Positions 1 through 7,563 are shown, counted from the stretch's first letter. The stretch is 64,000 bases of DNA from Acidovorax sp. 107 (GCF_003058055.1 NZ_QBTZ01000001.1:4296001-4360000); one strand, 5' to 3'. Made by a program: numbers and translations. Notes: generated by a model not told the origin, from the sequence alone.

Positions 1-7
1 TACCGTT

Positions 8-598
8 TTGACCATCTACGGCTACGCCCGCGTTTCGACAACTGAGCAAAACACCGCGACACAGCTCGCGGCATTCAAGCGTGCGGGCATCGAAAAAATC
101 GTTCAGGAAAAGCGCTCAGCGGTAAAGCAGCGCCCAGAGTTGGAGAGGCTGTTGACCACCATGGTCAAAGGTGACGTGCTGGTGGTCTACAAGCTTGATC
201 GGCTGGCCCGTTCTGTCTCTCACTTCGTCAAGGTTTTTGAGCATCTGAAAGGGAAGGGTGTCGGCTTCAGGTCGCTGACAGAGTCAATCGAAACCGATAC
301 GCCGCAGGGGCGCATGTTCTTGCACCTGCTGTCTGCTTTTGCAGAGTTTGAGCGTGAATTGATCCGGGAGAGGTGTCTTGCTGGTCAGCGGGCAGCTCGT
401 GCCGCTGGGAAGACATGGGGCCGAAAGCGGGCTCTGGCAGATGATGATGTTGCCCAGGCCGCAGCGTGTTGGCGTTCGGGCTGGTACGACCAGCGGACTC
501 TTGCGGATATGCTGAGCGTTTCCATCAGTAGCCTGCGCGACCACATCCACCGCCATGAGGGCAGGGGGCGTTGGGCGAAGACTCGATTACAAAAGTAA
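8..598 (+). CDS. Serine recombinase (resolvase/invertase family)
   Basis: A 196-residue small serine recombinase that would cut and rejoin DNA through a phosphoserine link. The N-terminus YGYARVSTTEQ carries the presumed nucleophile Ser10, and KLDRLARS at about 62-69 supplies the conserved Asp and Arg residues of the catalytic pocket. A C-terminal helix-turn-helix is visible at about 158-184, so length and domain order match Tn3-type resolvases. The start used is TTG at 8. It fits the family, whose members begin a few residues before YGYARVST, but only seven bases precede it, so an upstream start cannot be excluded. It ends 9 bp before hrcA, with no partner transposase in view. It is probably a remnant of a mobile element. 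Confidence 0.85.
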   Translation: MTIYGYARVSTTEQNTATQLAAFKRAGIEKIVQEKRSAVKQRPELERLLTTMVKGDVLVVYKLDRLARSVSHFVKVFEHLKGKGVGFRSLTESIETDTPQGRMFLHLLSAFAEFERELIRERCLAGQRAARAAGKTWGRKRALADDDVAQAAACWRSGWYDQRTLADMLSVSISSLRDHIHRHEGRGRWAKTRLQK

Positions 599-607
599 AA
601 TCATTCC

Positions 608-1612
608 ATGCTCGATGACCGTGCCAAGTTGTTGCTCAAAGCCCTGGTCGAGCGTTACATCGCTGATGGGCAACCCGTGGGGTCTCGAACCCTTTCCCGT
701 GCGTCGGGGTTGGATTTGTCGCCGGCCACGATCCGCAATGTCATGGCTGACCTCGAAGAACTGGGACTGATTGCAAGTCCGCACACTTCTGCAGGTCGCA
801 TCCCTACTGCGCGCGGGTACCGGTTGTTTGTGGACACCATGTTGACGGTACAGCGAGAGTCTGTAATGCCACCACAACTGGCCCCAGAACAGCCACAAAA
901 GGTCATTGCAAACGCTGCGCAGCTTCTATCCAGCCTCTCCCAGTTCGTCGGTGTGGTGATGGCACCTCGGCGTACCTCGGTCTTTCGGCACATCGAGTTT
1001 CTGCGACTCTCTGAAAAGCGGTTTCTGGTCATCATCGTGTCCCCTGAGGGCGACGTCCAGAATCGCGTGATTTTTACCGAGGTGGACTATTCGCAGTCTC
1101 AACTGATAGAGGCCTCCAACTTTCTGAATGCACACTACGCAGGGCTTGCGATGGAGCAGGTGCGAGAGCGCTTGAAGTCCGAGGTCGATGTGTTGCGTGG
1201 GGAGATCGCATCGCTCATGCAGGCTGCGGTCAACGTGGGTTCTGAGGCGCTTTCAGAAGCGCAGGACGAGGTGGTGATCTCTGGCGAACGCAACCTTCTG
1301 TCAGTCAGCGACTTCTCCAGCGACATGGGTAATCTGCGCAGAGCTTTTGACCTGTTCGAGCAGAAGACACAGATTCTTCGGCTTCTGGATATTTCCAGCC
1401 AGGCGGAAGGTGTGCGCATCTACATCGGTGGAGAGAGCCAAGTGGTGCCATTTGAGGAGCTTTCGATCGTGAGCTCGCCCTACGAGGTCGATGGAAAGGT
1501 GGTGGGAACGCTGGGCGTGATAGGCCCCACGCGCATGCCCTACGACCGCATGATCCAGATTGTGGACATCACTTCCAAGCTGGTCTCCAACGCCCTCAGC
1601 CACCGCAAGTAA
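608..1612 (+). CDS. hrcA: Heat-inducible transcription repressor HrcA
   Basis: HrcA represses chaperone operons such as groESL and dnaK by binding CIRCE operators, and depends on GroEL for folding. The 334 residues match the usual length. The N-terminus ([18 protein letters not shown], then [27 protein letters not shown] and [10 protein letters not shown]) is the typical HrcA winged helix, and a GAF-like region follows. No CIRCE element is seen near the gene, so autoregulation is not evident here. In many bacteria hrcA sits beside grpE and dnaK. Here it lies between a recombinase gene and two tRNA genes. Confidence 0.96.
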   Translation: MLDDRAKLLLKALVERYIADGQPVGSRTLSRASGLDLSPATIRNVMADLEELGLIASPHTSAGRIPTARGYRLFVDTMLTVQRESVMPPQLAPEQPQKVIANAAQLLSSLSQFVGVVMAPRRTSVFRHIEFLRLSEKRFLVIIVSPEGDVQNRVIFTEVDYSQSQLIEASNFLNAHYAGLAMEQVRERLKSEVDVLRGEIASLMQAAVNVGSEALSEAQDEVVISGERNLLSVSDFSSDMGNLRRAFDLFEQKTQILRLLDISSQAEGVRIYIGGESQVVPFEELSIVSSPYEVDGKVVGTLGVIGPTRMPYDRMIQIVDITSKLVSNALSHRK

Positions 1613-1663
1613 ACGCCCTACAATACGGCGCTTGCCCCGTTGTATGGCGCTGGAGCATGGCTT

Positions 1664-1740
1664 GGGGCGTTAGCTCAGTTGGTTAGAGCAGAGGACTCAT
1701 AATCCTTTGGTCGTTGGTTCAAGTCCAACACGCCCTACCA
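1664..1740 (+). tRNA. tRNA-Met (anticodon CAT)
   Basis: A 77-nt cloverleaf with encoded CCA. The acceptor strands GGGGCGT and ACGCCCT pair with a G-U at the first position, the D-arm contains TAGCTCAGTTGG, and the anticodon loop is CTCATAA. Anticodon CAT could also mean a lysidine-modified tRNA-Ile2, and the GGTTCAAGTCC T-arm and TTGGTC variable loop resemble that class. The acceptor lacks the C4-G69 pair typical of E. coli Ile2, so Met elongator is preferred. TACAAT at 1619-1624 is a possible -10 box. Confidence 0.88.
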
Positions 1741-1907
1741 CCCTCGTTTGCTGGACGAGGTATTAACAACAAACGCATTTTTTCAATCCGAATCGCGCAG
1801 TTTGTTTTTTTGGAGCCTTCAGCGTGCATTACAATCGTAGCTAGCGCTGAATTGATGAGTTGTTCGAATGCCTTGCTAAGAGGCGTCAAGCAACAAGCAA
1901 GCAGATT

Positions 1908-1937
1908 TTGAGGGAGACCAAAAAATCATGCTATAAT
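1908..1937 (+). promoter_or_regulatory. Sigma-70 promoter of tRNA-Arg
   Basis: TTGAGG (1908-1913), an 18-bp spacer and a perfect TATAAT (1932-1937) lie just before the tRNA-Arg gene, placing transcription start about 4 bp ahead of the mature 5' end. The rest of the 1741-1947 interval between the two tRNA genes shows no gene. Confidence 0.7.
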
Positions 1938-1947
1938 TCAAAGCTTA

Positions 1948-2024
1948 GCGGCTGTAGCTCAGCTGGATAGAGTACTTGGCTACGAACCAAGGGGTCGTGG
2001 GTTCGATTCCTGCCAGCCGCACCA
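1948..2024 (+). tRNA. tRNA-Arg (anticodon ACG), island integration target
   Basis: A 77-nt cloverleaf with encoded CCA. Acceptor GCGGCTG pairs with CAGCCGC, the D-arm is TAGCTCAGCTGG, the anticodon stem-loop is TTGGCTACGAACCAA and the T-arm is GGGTTCGATTCC. The gene is intact. Its last 17 nt plus two following bases recur at 7509-7527, showing that the adjacent island integrated here and preserved the tRNA sequence. Confidence 0.97.
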
Positions 2025-2026
2025 AT
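2008..2026 (+). repeat. attL, 19-bp direct repeat within tRNA-Arg 3' end
   Basis: TCCTGCCAGCCGCACCAAT covers the end of the T-arm, the acceptor 3' strand and CCA, plus two bases. It is identical to 7509-7527. Flanking bases diverge on both sides (GAT against TGG on the left, TGG against GTT on the right), so 19 bp is the full repeat. Confidence 0.92.
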
Positions 2027-2030
2027 TGGT

Positions 2031-2063
2031 AAGCCTCCCGTCTGAAAAGACGGGAGGCTTTTT
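2031..2063 (+). terminator. Rho-independent terminator after tRNA-Arg (island-encoded)
   Basis: Perfect 13-bp stem AAGCCTCCCGTCT / AGACGGGAGGCTT with a GAAA loop and a T-run. It starts 7 bp after the tRNA CCA and lies inside the island, so it replaces the chromosomal tRNA terminator displaced to 7533-7563. Confidence 0.93.
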
Positions 2064-2108
2064 CCATTTTGGCGCCTCGCTACACCACACCGCTACAAGG
2101 TGTGGATC

Positions 2109-4154
2109 ATGGACGGTTTCTTTCGGCGTGGGGATGTGTGGTGGGCGCGCCTTGCAGTTCCGGCGCGTCTGCGTCAGGCGGCAGGGCGACGCGAGTTCGT
2201 GCAGTCATGCCGCACCACCGACAAGCACGCAGGGCGCGTGGTTGCGGCTGCGCTGCTGGCACAGTGGCGGCGGAAGCTTTTCGAGCTGGGAGGCGGGCGG
2301 GTGGACATTGAAAAATTGGTCGGTGGTGGCCCGGCCCTGGTGGCGGGCGGGCATCTGTCGCTTCAGCGCGCGGTGGAGCTGTTGGGCTTTGACCTGGGTG
2401 ATCTGCTGCGGGCCGCCAGCGCCGGGCGCATCGGTCTCCACTGTCGGATTCCGCCCGGGGCTGCTAACGGGTTCGTCGTGCCGTCGCAGTCGCTTGAGTC
2501 TGTCGATGCTGAGTTGGGCCAGGCTGGCGGCGTGGTGATCCCGAGCCCCAATGGAGCCCCCAACGACAGCATCCGCGCGCAGATGGTGGGGCAGGTGCTG
2601 CCCCTGGTGGATTCGGCCATCGTGGCCGGTCAGGTGCTGGCTGGTGAGTTGGGCGCGGTGGAGCTGGTGTGCATGGAGGCGCCAGGACGGCCCGGGTGGC
2701 TCTACGTGCCCGATGTAGCGCCTGTTGTATCGGTGGGTAGCCTGGAGGTGCTGGCTGTTGAGCTGGAGGCGCTGCGGGCCGCTGCAGTAGCAGTGATCCC
2801 AGCTGAGCGCATGATGGCAAAGACGGTGACGGCCCCAGAGCCCCCAACACAGCCCCGGGGTGGGAAGTGGGCGGGCAAACGGTTTTCTGAGGCGCTTGAG
2901 GCGTATTGCGCAAGCCCCGATGGCCTACCCAAGACGCTGGCCTCTGAGGTTGAGCAACGCCAGCGCAAGGCCGGGATGATGCTGTTCCCTGAATTCATGG
3001 GTGATCTGCCCCTGGGGGCAATTGATGGTGACGTGCTACGCCAGTACCGGGACGGGCCATTGAAGACTTTCCCGGGCAATGCAAACCATCTGCCAAAGGA
3101 GGTAAAGCGCCCCACCATGAAAGCGACGATTGAGGCACTGCGCGCAGCGCGTCCTGATTGGCCGCTCATGAGCCCCACTATGCAGCGCGAGCGCATGCAG
3201 TGGTTGCGCCGTTTTTTTGCGTGGCTGGTTGCCCGTGGGTACATGGACGCGGACCCTTCGTCTGGGCTGGCTGGTGAGACAGGGGTGTCGAAGGCGGATG
3301 CGAAGGCCGCGCGTCGGGATGCAGCCGCTGCGCGCAAAGAAGCAGGTGAGGAAGACGGGCGTGGGCCGTTCTCTGGCGATGAGCTAACGGCGATCTTTTC
3401 GCAGCCTCTGTTTGTGAGGGGTCACGGCCGCCATGTGGTGGGCGCTGAGCGTTGCGGGCCGCATGAGTTCTGGTTGCCGCTGCTGGGGTTGTTCGGTGGC
3501 TTGAGGTTGAAAGAAGCGTCTCAGCTCCGCTTAACGGATGTGCGGCAGGTCGATGGCGTGTGGGGCCTGGACCTGAACGAAGACACACCGGACAAGAGTC
3601 TAAAAAATGAGCAGTCTGCGCGGCTGGTGCCGCTGCATCCGGCGCTGGTCGCGGCTGGTTTTCTGGACTACTGCGACCGGCTGCGGCGTGAAGGATTTCG
3701 GCGCGTTTTCCCCGAGCTTTCATGCGTGGCCTCTGACGCCCGCTACAGCAAGGACAGCGGGCGGCGAATGTCGATGATGTTGGAAAAGCTGGGCATGCCG
3801 CGTGATGGTGGCCGGGTGTTTCATTCATTCAGGCACAACATGAACAACGCGCTGGCACGGGTGCCAGCTGAGGTTCTGGGCTTTGCAGATGCCACGTTGG
3901 CGCGCGTGGCCCGGTACGCGATCATGGGTCACGACCTGCCGCCGGGTGAGCGAGATGTGAACACCGCGAGCTACCTACGCGGGAGAACGAGCGAGATGGC
4001 TGCCCTGGTGGCCGCTGTGCAGTATGAGGGGCTACCGACTGTTGCGCGCTTCGATGCTGGTTGGGGCGTCGAGGCGATCCGGGACGCGCTGGGGCGCAAA
4101 CATGGCGACCGCAAGGGCAAGGAAGACATGGGCGAGGTCTTGCACTTGCGATAA
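2109..4154 (+). CDS. Tyrosine-type site-specific integrase (large)
   Basis: Presumed integrase and excisionase of the tRNA-Arg island. Numbered from the upstream GTG at 2100, the catalytic set is visible: Arg469 in FGGLRLKEAS, His575 and Arg578 in HSFRHNMNN, His611 in IMGHDL, and the likely nucleophile Tyr625 in NTASYLRG. The protein has about 681 residues, much longer than lambda-type integrases. An N-terminal extension with FFRRGDVWWARLAVPARLR resembles the DUF6538 module found on some long integrases, and a SAM-like core-binding region precedes the catalytic domain. ATG 2109 is chosen because AAGG at 2097-2100 sits 8 bp upstream; GTG 2100 is the alternative. The gene reads away from the tRNA. 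Confidence 0.9.
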   Translation: MDGFFRRGDVWWARLAVPARLRQAAGRREFVQSCRTTDKHAGRVVAAALLAQWRRKLFELGGGRVDIEKLVGGGPALVAGGHLSLQRAVELLGFDLGDLLRAASAGRIGLHCRIPPGAANGFVVPSQSLESVDAELGQAGGVVIPSPNGAPNDSIRAQMVGQVLPLVDSAIVAGQVLAGELGAVELVCMEAPGRPGWLYVPDVAPVVSVGSLEVLAVELEALRAAAVAVIPAERMMAKTVTAPEPPTQPRGGKWAGKRFSEALEAYCASPDGLPKTLASEVEQRQRKAGMMLFPEFMGDLPLGAIDGDVLRQYRDGPLKTFPGNANHLPKEVKRPTMKATIEALRAARPDWPLMSPTMQRERMQWLRRFFAWLVARGYMDADPSSGLAGETGVSKADAKAARRDAAAARKEAGEEDGRGPFSGDELTAIFSQPLFVRGHGRHVVGAERCGPHEFWLPLLGLFGGLRLKEASQLRLTDVRQVDGVWGLDLNEDTPDKSLKNEQSARLVPLHPALVAAGFLDYCDRLRREGFRRVFPELSCVASDARYSKDSGRRMSMMLEKLGMPRDGGRVFHSFRHNMNNALARVPAEVLGFADATLARVARYAIMGHDLPPGERDVNTASYLRGRTSEMAALVAAVQYEGLPTVARFDAGWGVEAIRDALGRKHGDRKGKEDMGEVLHLR

Positions 4155-4501
4155 GAGGGGGCCCTCGAAGCCACTGGATAGACCCCGTACTTTGCCCTGG
4201 TTTTGCTATTTCGGGCTGTTCTGGCGCGAGCGCGTTTTTGAAGCCCCAGGATACCCATGATGGTTCACTGAACCTTATAGGTAGAGGTCCAAGCGGGGGA
4301 AAAACTACATGATACCCTTCAAATAAGAATTATTATCATCTGTGGGTATAAAGGTCTACGGTGCCCCCTGGTGTGTTGCTGCGGAGTCGAGGCGGTTACT
4401 CTCTGTGGGCAATGGCCCATGCGGTGTGCGGCGTAGCCGCGATGCGCTGATGGCCCGGGCCGTTGGTGTCTTCTTGTCTTTCTTCTTCTGTCGGGTTGGT
4501 G

Positions 4502-4552
4502 AAGCCAGTTGTCCCCCTACCCCACAGCGTTCTGTAGGGTGGGGGCTGGCTT
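4502..4552. repeat. Long imperfect hairpin in the island
   Basis: Outer arms AAGCCAG / CTGGCTT (7 bp) enclose a C-rich arm, CCCCCTACCCCACAG, facing CTGTAGGGTGGGGG around a CGTT loop. Two bulges and one mismatch interrupt an otherwise stable stem of about 20 pairs. No T-run follows, so a standard intrinsic terminator is unlikely. Confidence 0.7.
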
Positions 4553-4627
4553 GACCACCCGGCCTATTCACCGCCGGGGCGGTTGTCGGTATAGGTGTCC
4601 ACTCTGCGCACGGTCACAGCTTGTTTT

Positions 4628-4665
4628 GAGACAGGCACCAGCGCAGTCAGCCATGCGCCTGTCTC
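4628..4665. repeat. 9-bp perfect inverted repeat in the island
   Basis: GAGACAGGC (4628-4636) and GCCTGTCTC (4657-4665) are exact inverse complements separated by 20 bp. It could be a hairpin or a binding site for a dimeric protein such as a recombinase. Confidence 0.6.
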
Positions 4666-4805
4666 TCACCCCACGCACCCTGTAACGACTACGACTCGTC
4701 GCCGCGCCCTGTCGGTGCTGCCGCTGTGTGGGGTTCCCTCTAGCGGCTTTATCTTCCCCGTGCCGAGCGTCTGGATGCCGACAAGCACGGGTGCATACCT
4801 GGGGG

Positions 4806-5069
4806 TTAGAACACCCGGTTCAAGACCTCCCGGGCGTGGTGGTGCGCGCTTTCATGGGCGTCTGCCAGTTCCACGATGACGACGTTTCCGTCTGCGCCGT
4901 CCTGGATGGCCAGGAAGTCCACGCCGCTGCTGTCGGTCATGACGAACGTCCGGCTGCCGCCGTTGTCGTACTCGAAAAGGCATTCGCTGGTTTCGTAGAT
5001 GGTGGCGAACTCGCTGGTGTCGATGGCGCGGGCGCTGAGGCCAAAGGCGGCCTTGTTGGTGGTGGTCAT
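4806..5069 (-). CDS. Hypothetical 87-residue island protein
   Basis: Not recognised. The start ATG at 5069 is chosen because AGAGGA lies 4-5 bp upstream on the minus strand, and a longer upstream reading frame overlaps the next gene. The product (MTTTNKAAFGLSARA... ending AREVLNRVF) is acidic and soluble, with alternating hydrophobic stretches (RTFVMTD, VDFLAIQDG, NVVIVELA) suggesting a small beta-rich fold and a short His-rich segment near the C-terminus. It is the last gene of a three-gene leftward cassette and starts 25 bp after its upstream neighbour ends. No function can be assigned. Confidence 0.7.
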   Translation of the reverse strand: MTTTNKAAFGLSARAIDTSEFATIYETSECLFEYDNGGSRTFVMTDSSGVDFLAIQDGADGNVVIVELADAHESAHHHAREVLNRVF

Positions 5070-5094
5070 GGGTTCCTCTCGTTGATGATGATGA

Positions 5095-5478
5095 TCAGGC
5101 CGCGCGTCTGAAAAGCGTTGCGGGCGCTGTTGGTGTGAGGGCCGGGCGCGCGTTGCGACTGCGCCAGGGTTGCAAGTGGCCGTGGTCGTCCACGACGAAA
5201 AACTGGGGCGGGCGGCTCGCCTTGACGCCGGGATCCGCAGCGCGCACCGCGTCGATGAAGTCCTGGACATCGGTCTGCTTGTACAAGACCACGTTCCCGT
5301 TGCACGCATACGGCATCAGTTGTTGGCCGTACAGGTCGGGGGCTTGAGTGCCTTCGCGCGGGCTTCTGCGAATGTCCGCAAGGAATGGATACCACGCCAC
5401 GGCAGCGCCGGGCAATTGGCTATCCAGCTGGGTCACGGTTTGCTGGATGGACAACAGGCGGAGTGTTCTACGAATCAT
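5095..5478 (-). CDS. Hypothetical 127-residue island protein
   Basis: Not recognised as a named family. A good ribosome-binding site (AGAAGGGA) precedes ATG 5478. The middle reads GNVVLYKQTDVQDFIDAV, which resembles the wing and recognition segment of excisionase/AlpA-like winged helices (Gly, hydrophobic, Tyr, then a polar helix ending in Phe-Ile). A similar pattern occurs in the gene upstream, so both may bind DNA. The C-terminus is Pro/Ala/Arg-rich and looks disordered. It is the middle gene of the leftward cassette. Confidence 0.72.
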   Translation of the reverse strand: MIRRTLRLLSIQQTVTQLDSQLPGAAVAWYPFLADIRRSPREGTQAPDLYGQQLMPYACNGNVVLYKQTDVQDFIDAVRAADPGVKASRPPQFFVVDDHGHLQPWRSRNARPALTPTAPATLFRRAA

Positions 5479-5515
5479 TGGGTTTTCCCTTCTTCTAGTT
5501 TTTGATCTTGTGCGG

Positions 5516-6019
5516 TTAGGCGCCGCTGCGCCCGCGATGGGTGGCGTCGTCTAACGCCTCTCTGGCTGCATCTGCCAATGTCGCTGCCAGGCTCAAAGCC
5601 TGGTTTGGGTCGAGGCGGTAGACCGTGGGGCGCGGGCCGGGCACGCTCATCTGGACAAACGGGGCGCCAGTGGCCTCATCCACCGCCGCGCATACAGTGG
5701 CCTGCGGCCATGCGTACCCGGTGCTGCTACCTCCCATGCCGACACCAAAGGCGCCCAGCACTTCAGCCACTCGCCCCGTAGGGCGCACATCGCCGATGCG
5801 CAGTTGCTGGTGAAACCGGACGAACTCACTGAGTTCGCTGCGGCTGTAGAACACCTGCCGCCCCATCTTCACCAGGGGAATGCGATAGATGGCCTTCTTG
5901 CTGTGGTTGCGGTTCTCTCGCAGCCATGAGGCCCACTGTGGCGCGGTGCGTTCCGGCAGTGCCTCTGCTAGCACTCCTGCTGCCAGCTCGGCAGAAATCA
6001 ATTCTTCTGTCGCGTTCAT
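5516..6019 (-). CDS. Putative DNA-binding (excisionase/AlpA-like) island protein
   Basis: First gene of the leftward cassette, 167 residues. ATG 6019 is supported by a perfect AAGGAGG box 4 bp upstream, and an upstream in-frame ATG lacks such a site. Residues of about 30-70 (ASWLRENRNHSKKAIYRIP then KMGRQVFYSRSELSEFVRF) look like the winged helix of MerR/Xis/AlpA proteins. The second half is not recognised. The promoter region shared with the divergent recombinase gene (6020-6163) is AT-rich. A role as excision factor or regulator of the island is plausible but inferred only from the motif and setting. Confidence 0.75.
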   Translation of the reverse strand: MNATEELISAELAAGVLAEALPERTAPQWASWLRENRNHSKKAIYRIPLVKMGRQVFYSRSELSEFVRFHQQLRIGDVRPTGRVAEVLGAFGVGMGGSSTGYAWPQATVCAAVDEATGAPFVQMSVPGPRPTVYRLDPNQALSLAATLADAAREALDDATHRGRSGA

Positions 6020-6163
6020 GCGCCTCCTTGTTGTTATGAGGTGCTCATTGTAGATATGAAGCAAATAAAAAGTCAATGTTTCTTTTTTAAGGCTTCATTT
6101 TGCGTCAAAATTCAACCTGACTAAAAATTAAACGTCCGTCTTATCACTTCGTCAGGAGCGCTC

Positions 6164-6874
6164 ATGCCACCCGAAACCCGCCATGCCGCCGTCGCCTACT
6201 ACCGCGTGTCCACCACCGGACAGGAGCAATCGGGGCTTGGTCTTGATGCGCAGCGTGAAGCGGTTGCCCGTTATCTGAAAGGCGCTGGCTGGGAGTTGGT
6301 GGATGCGTTCACCGAGACGGAAACCGGCAAAGGGTCAAACGCCCTGGCCAAGCGCCCGCAGCTCCGGGCGGCCCTTGAGCTGTGTAAGCGGCGAGGCGCA
6401 ACGCTCGTCATTGCCAAGTTAGACCGCTTGGCCCGCAACGTGAATTTCATTTCCGGCCTGCTTGAGGCTGGGTGCGATTTCGTGGCCGCCGATATGCCTC
6501 AGGCGAACAAGGTGATGATCCAGATGCACGCAGTGATGGCCGAGTGGGAGCGGGACCAGATCAGCCAGCGGACAAAGGATGCCCTGGCGGCATCGAAGGC
6601 GAGCGGTACGAAGCTGGGGACGGCTGGACCTGCGAACCTGCGCAGGAACATTGAAGAACGCCGGGACGCGGCAAACGATTTTGCCGCCAAGCTGGCGGGC
6701 GTGGTGGAAGGGTTCCAGGCGCGCGGACTGAGTCAGCGTCGGATGGTGGCTGAGCTGAACACCGTGGGCATCAAGGCCCCGCGTGGCGGGGCGTGGTCAT
6801 TGAGACAGGTGCAGCACCTGTTGGCGCGCCTAAAGGCGGATGAACCTGGCGAGGCTGCGCGCGGTAGCTGGTGA
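6164..6874 (+). CDS. Serine recombinase, island-borne
   Basis: A 236-residue member of the resolvase/invertase family. The N-terminus VAYYRVSTTGQ contains the expected nucleophile Ser16, and KLDRLARN and EWERDQISQRTK are the usual catalytic-domain and E-helix motifs. The C-terminal part (RGLSQRRMVAELNTVGIKAPRGGAWSLRQVQHLL) is a helix-turn-helix of the type found in phage and island recombinases. AGGAG at 6154-6158 sits 5 bp before ATG 6164. It is divergent from the leftward cassette. An element of this size with a tyrosine integrase rarely needs a second recombinase, so this gene may invert or resolve DNA inside the island, or be a passenger. Confidence 0.88.
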   Translation: MPPETRHAAVAYYRVSTTGQEQSGLGLDAQREAVARYLKGAGWELVDAFTETETGKGSNALAKRPQLRAALELCKRRGATLVIAKLDRLARNVNFISGLLEAGCDFVAADMPQANKVMIQMHAVMAEWERDQISQRTKDALAASKASGTKLGTAGPANLRRNIEERRDAANDFAAKLAGVVEGFQARGLSQRRMVAELNTVGIKAPRGGAWSLRQVQHLLARLKADEPGEAARGSW

Positions 6875-6893
6875 GATAGTGCCTGCCGCTAGT

Positions 6894-7367
6894 TCATCTG
6901 GCGCTGGCATTTGCACCCGCGCACAGAGGCCATCTTCCAAGCGCAGCGGCTACTCTCCCGCCTGTCAGGGTTTCAATGGCGCCATCCATGTAAGTGATCT
7001 CAATTTCGTCCAGACGCACACAGTGGACAGAACCGTTGAGCCAAACGTGTTCAAAGGTGCCGCGCTTTTGTTCTCCGGGCTGGAGGGGGCCCACAATTTG
7101 CATCCCAGCTTGCACTTTCCCGCTGATGGTGTCTCGTACAGGGTCCCCAACCTTGTTGAACGGGGTCGCTTTGAAAACAACGTACTTCATCGCCTTCGGA
7201 GAGGTGTTGTAGAAGCCAACGCGATAGCCAGTAGTGTCGAAGCGTCCGACCTCCAGCCGGTGTCCTTCCATTGTGATGGGTTGCTCAGTGCTGTTCTTAA
7301 CCTGGGGTGCGGTTGCAACGCATCCGGTGAGTGCCAGGACGGCGGCACAGATCGAAATAAATCTCAT
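6894..7367 (-). CDS. Putative lipoprotein of the island
   Basis: A 157-residue secreted protein. ATG 7367 is preceded by AAGGAG; the longer frame upstream has no signal. MRFISICAAVLALTGC is a lipoprotein signal peptide with lipobox LTGC and modified Cys16. The mature part contains VGFYNTSPKAMKYVVFKATPFNKVGDPV, a beta-rich stretch like small lipoproteins that bind or shield surfaces, but no family is recognised. It ends 19 bp from the end of the convergent recombinase gene and is the only likely envelope protein of the island. Confidence 0.8.
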   Translation of the reverse strand: MRFISICAAVLALTGCVATAPQVKNSTEQPITMEGHRLEVGRFDTTGYRVGFYNTSPKAMKYVVFKATPFNKVGDPVRDTISGKVQAGMQIVGPLQPGEQKRGTFEHVWLNGSVHCVRLDEIEITYMDGAIETLTGGRVAAALGRWPLCAGANASAR

Positions 7368-7508
7368 GGAACTCCTTGTTTGCGTCAAAGTGTAATGGCG
7401 CAACTGAGCCGCAATTGCCATGTTCGCTGATGCCGTGCGCCGTCGATGTGCTACAAAAGCACTTTTGGCTTACAGTGGTGTAGACGGACGTTGGACTCTG
7501 GCTTGTGG

Positions 7509-7527
7509 TCCTGCCAGCCGCACCAAT
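7509..7527 (+). repeat. attR, 19-bp direct repeat of tRNA-Arg 3' end
   Basis: TCCTGCCAGCCGCACCAAT, identical to 2008-2026, without the remaining tRNA sequence. The preceding 7368-7508 stretch shows no gene and contains a small inverted repeat (GTGCT/AGCAC at 7449-7463) that could be an integrase arm site. Confidence 0.92.
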
Positions 7528-7532
7528 GTTTA

Positions 7533-7563
7533 AAGCCTGCAATCGCAAGATTGCAGGCTTTTT
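7533..7563 (+). terminator. Ancestral tRNA-Arg terminator, displaced by the island
   Basis: An 11-bp stem AAGCCTGCAAT / ATTGCAGGCTT, a CGCAAG loop and a T-run start 5 bp after attR. Joining attL to attR would place it directly behind tRNA-Arg, so it is most likely the original tRNA terminator. Confidence 0.9.

Larger units (their letters stand above)
4155..4805. other. Non-coding island interval with strong hairpins
   Basis: No convincing gene is seen in these 651 bp. Possible frames lack ribosome-binding sites and have biased, unlikely compositions. The interval holds two strong inverted repeats (listed separately) and lies between the 3' ends of the integrase and of the leftward cassette. 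It may hold terminators, recombination sites or an RNA gene, but nothing here matches an RNA family I recognise. Confidence 0.5.
2008..7527. mobile_element. tRNA-Arg-integrated genomic island
   Basis: A 5.5 kb element bounded by the 19-bp direct repeat TCCTGCCAGCCGCACCAAT, which is the tRNA-Arg 3' end. A tyrosine integrase gene begins 83 bp inside the tRNA-proximal end. Content in order: integrase (+), a structured non-coding stretch, three small leftward genes, a serine recombinase (+) and a lipoprotein gene (-). No conjugation, replication or phage structural genes are visible, so it would need help to move between cells. The gene following the far repeat, greB, is presumably the original chromosomal neighbour of the tRNA. 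Confidence 0.9.

Noticed and set aside
4342..4554. Small ORF in the island's non-coding interval
   Set aside because: GTG start without ribosome-binding site; overlaps the long hairpin; Cys/Arg-rich composition unlike a protein.
4155..4805. Retron-type or other named non-coding RNA
   Set aside because: No reverse transcriptase gene nearby and no recognisable conserved core; only generic hairpins.
7509..7527. Second tRNA-Arg gene
   Set aside because: Only the last 19 bases of the tRNA are present, with no upstream cloverleaf. It is the attR copy.
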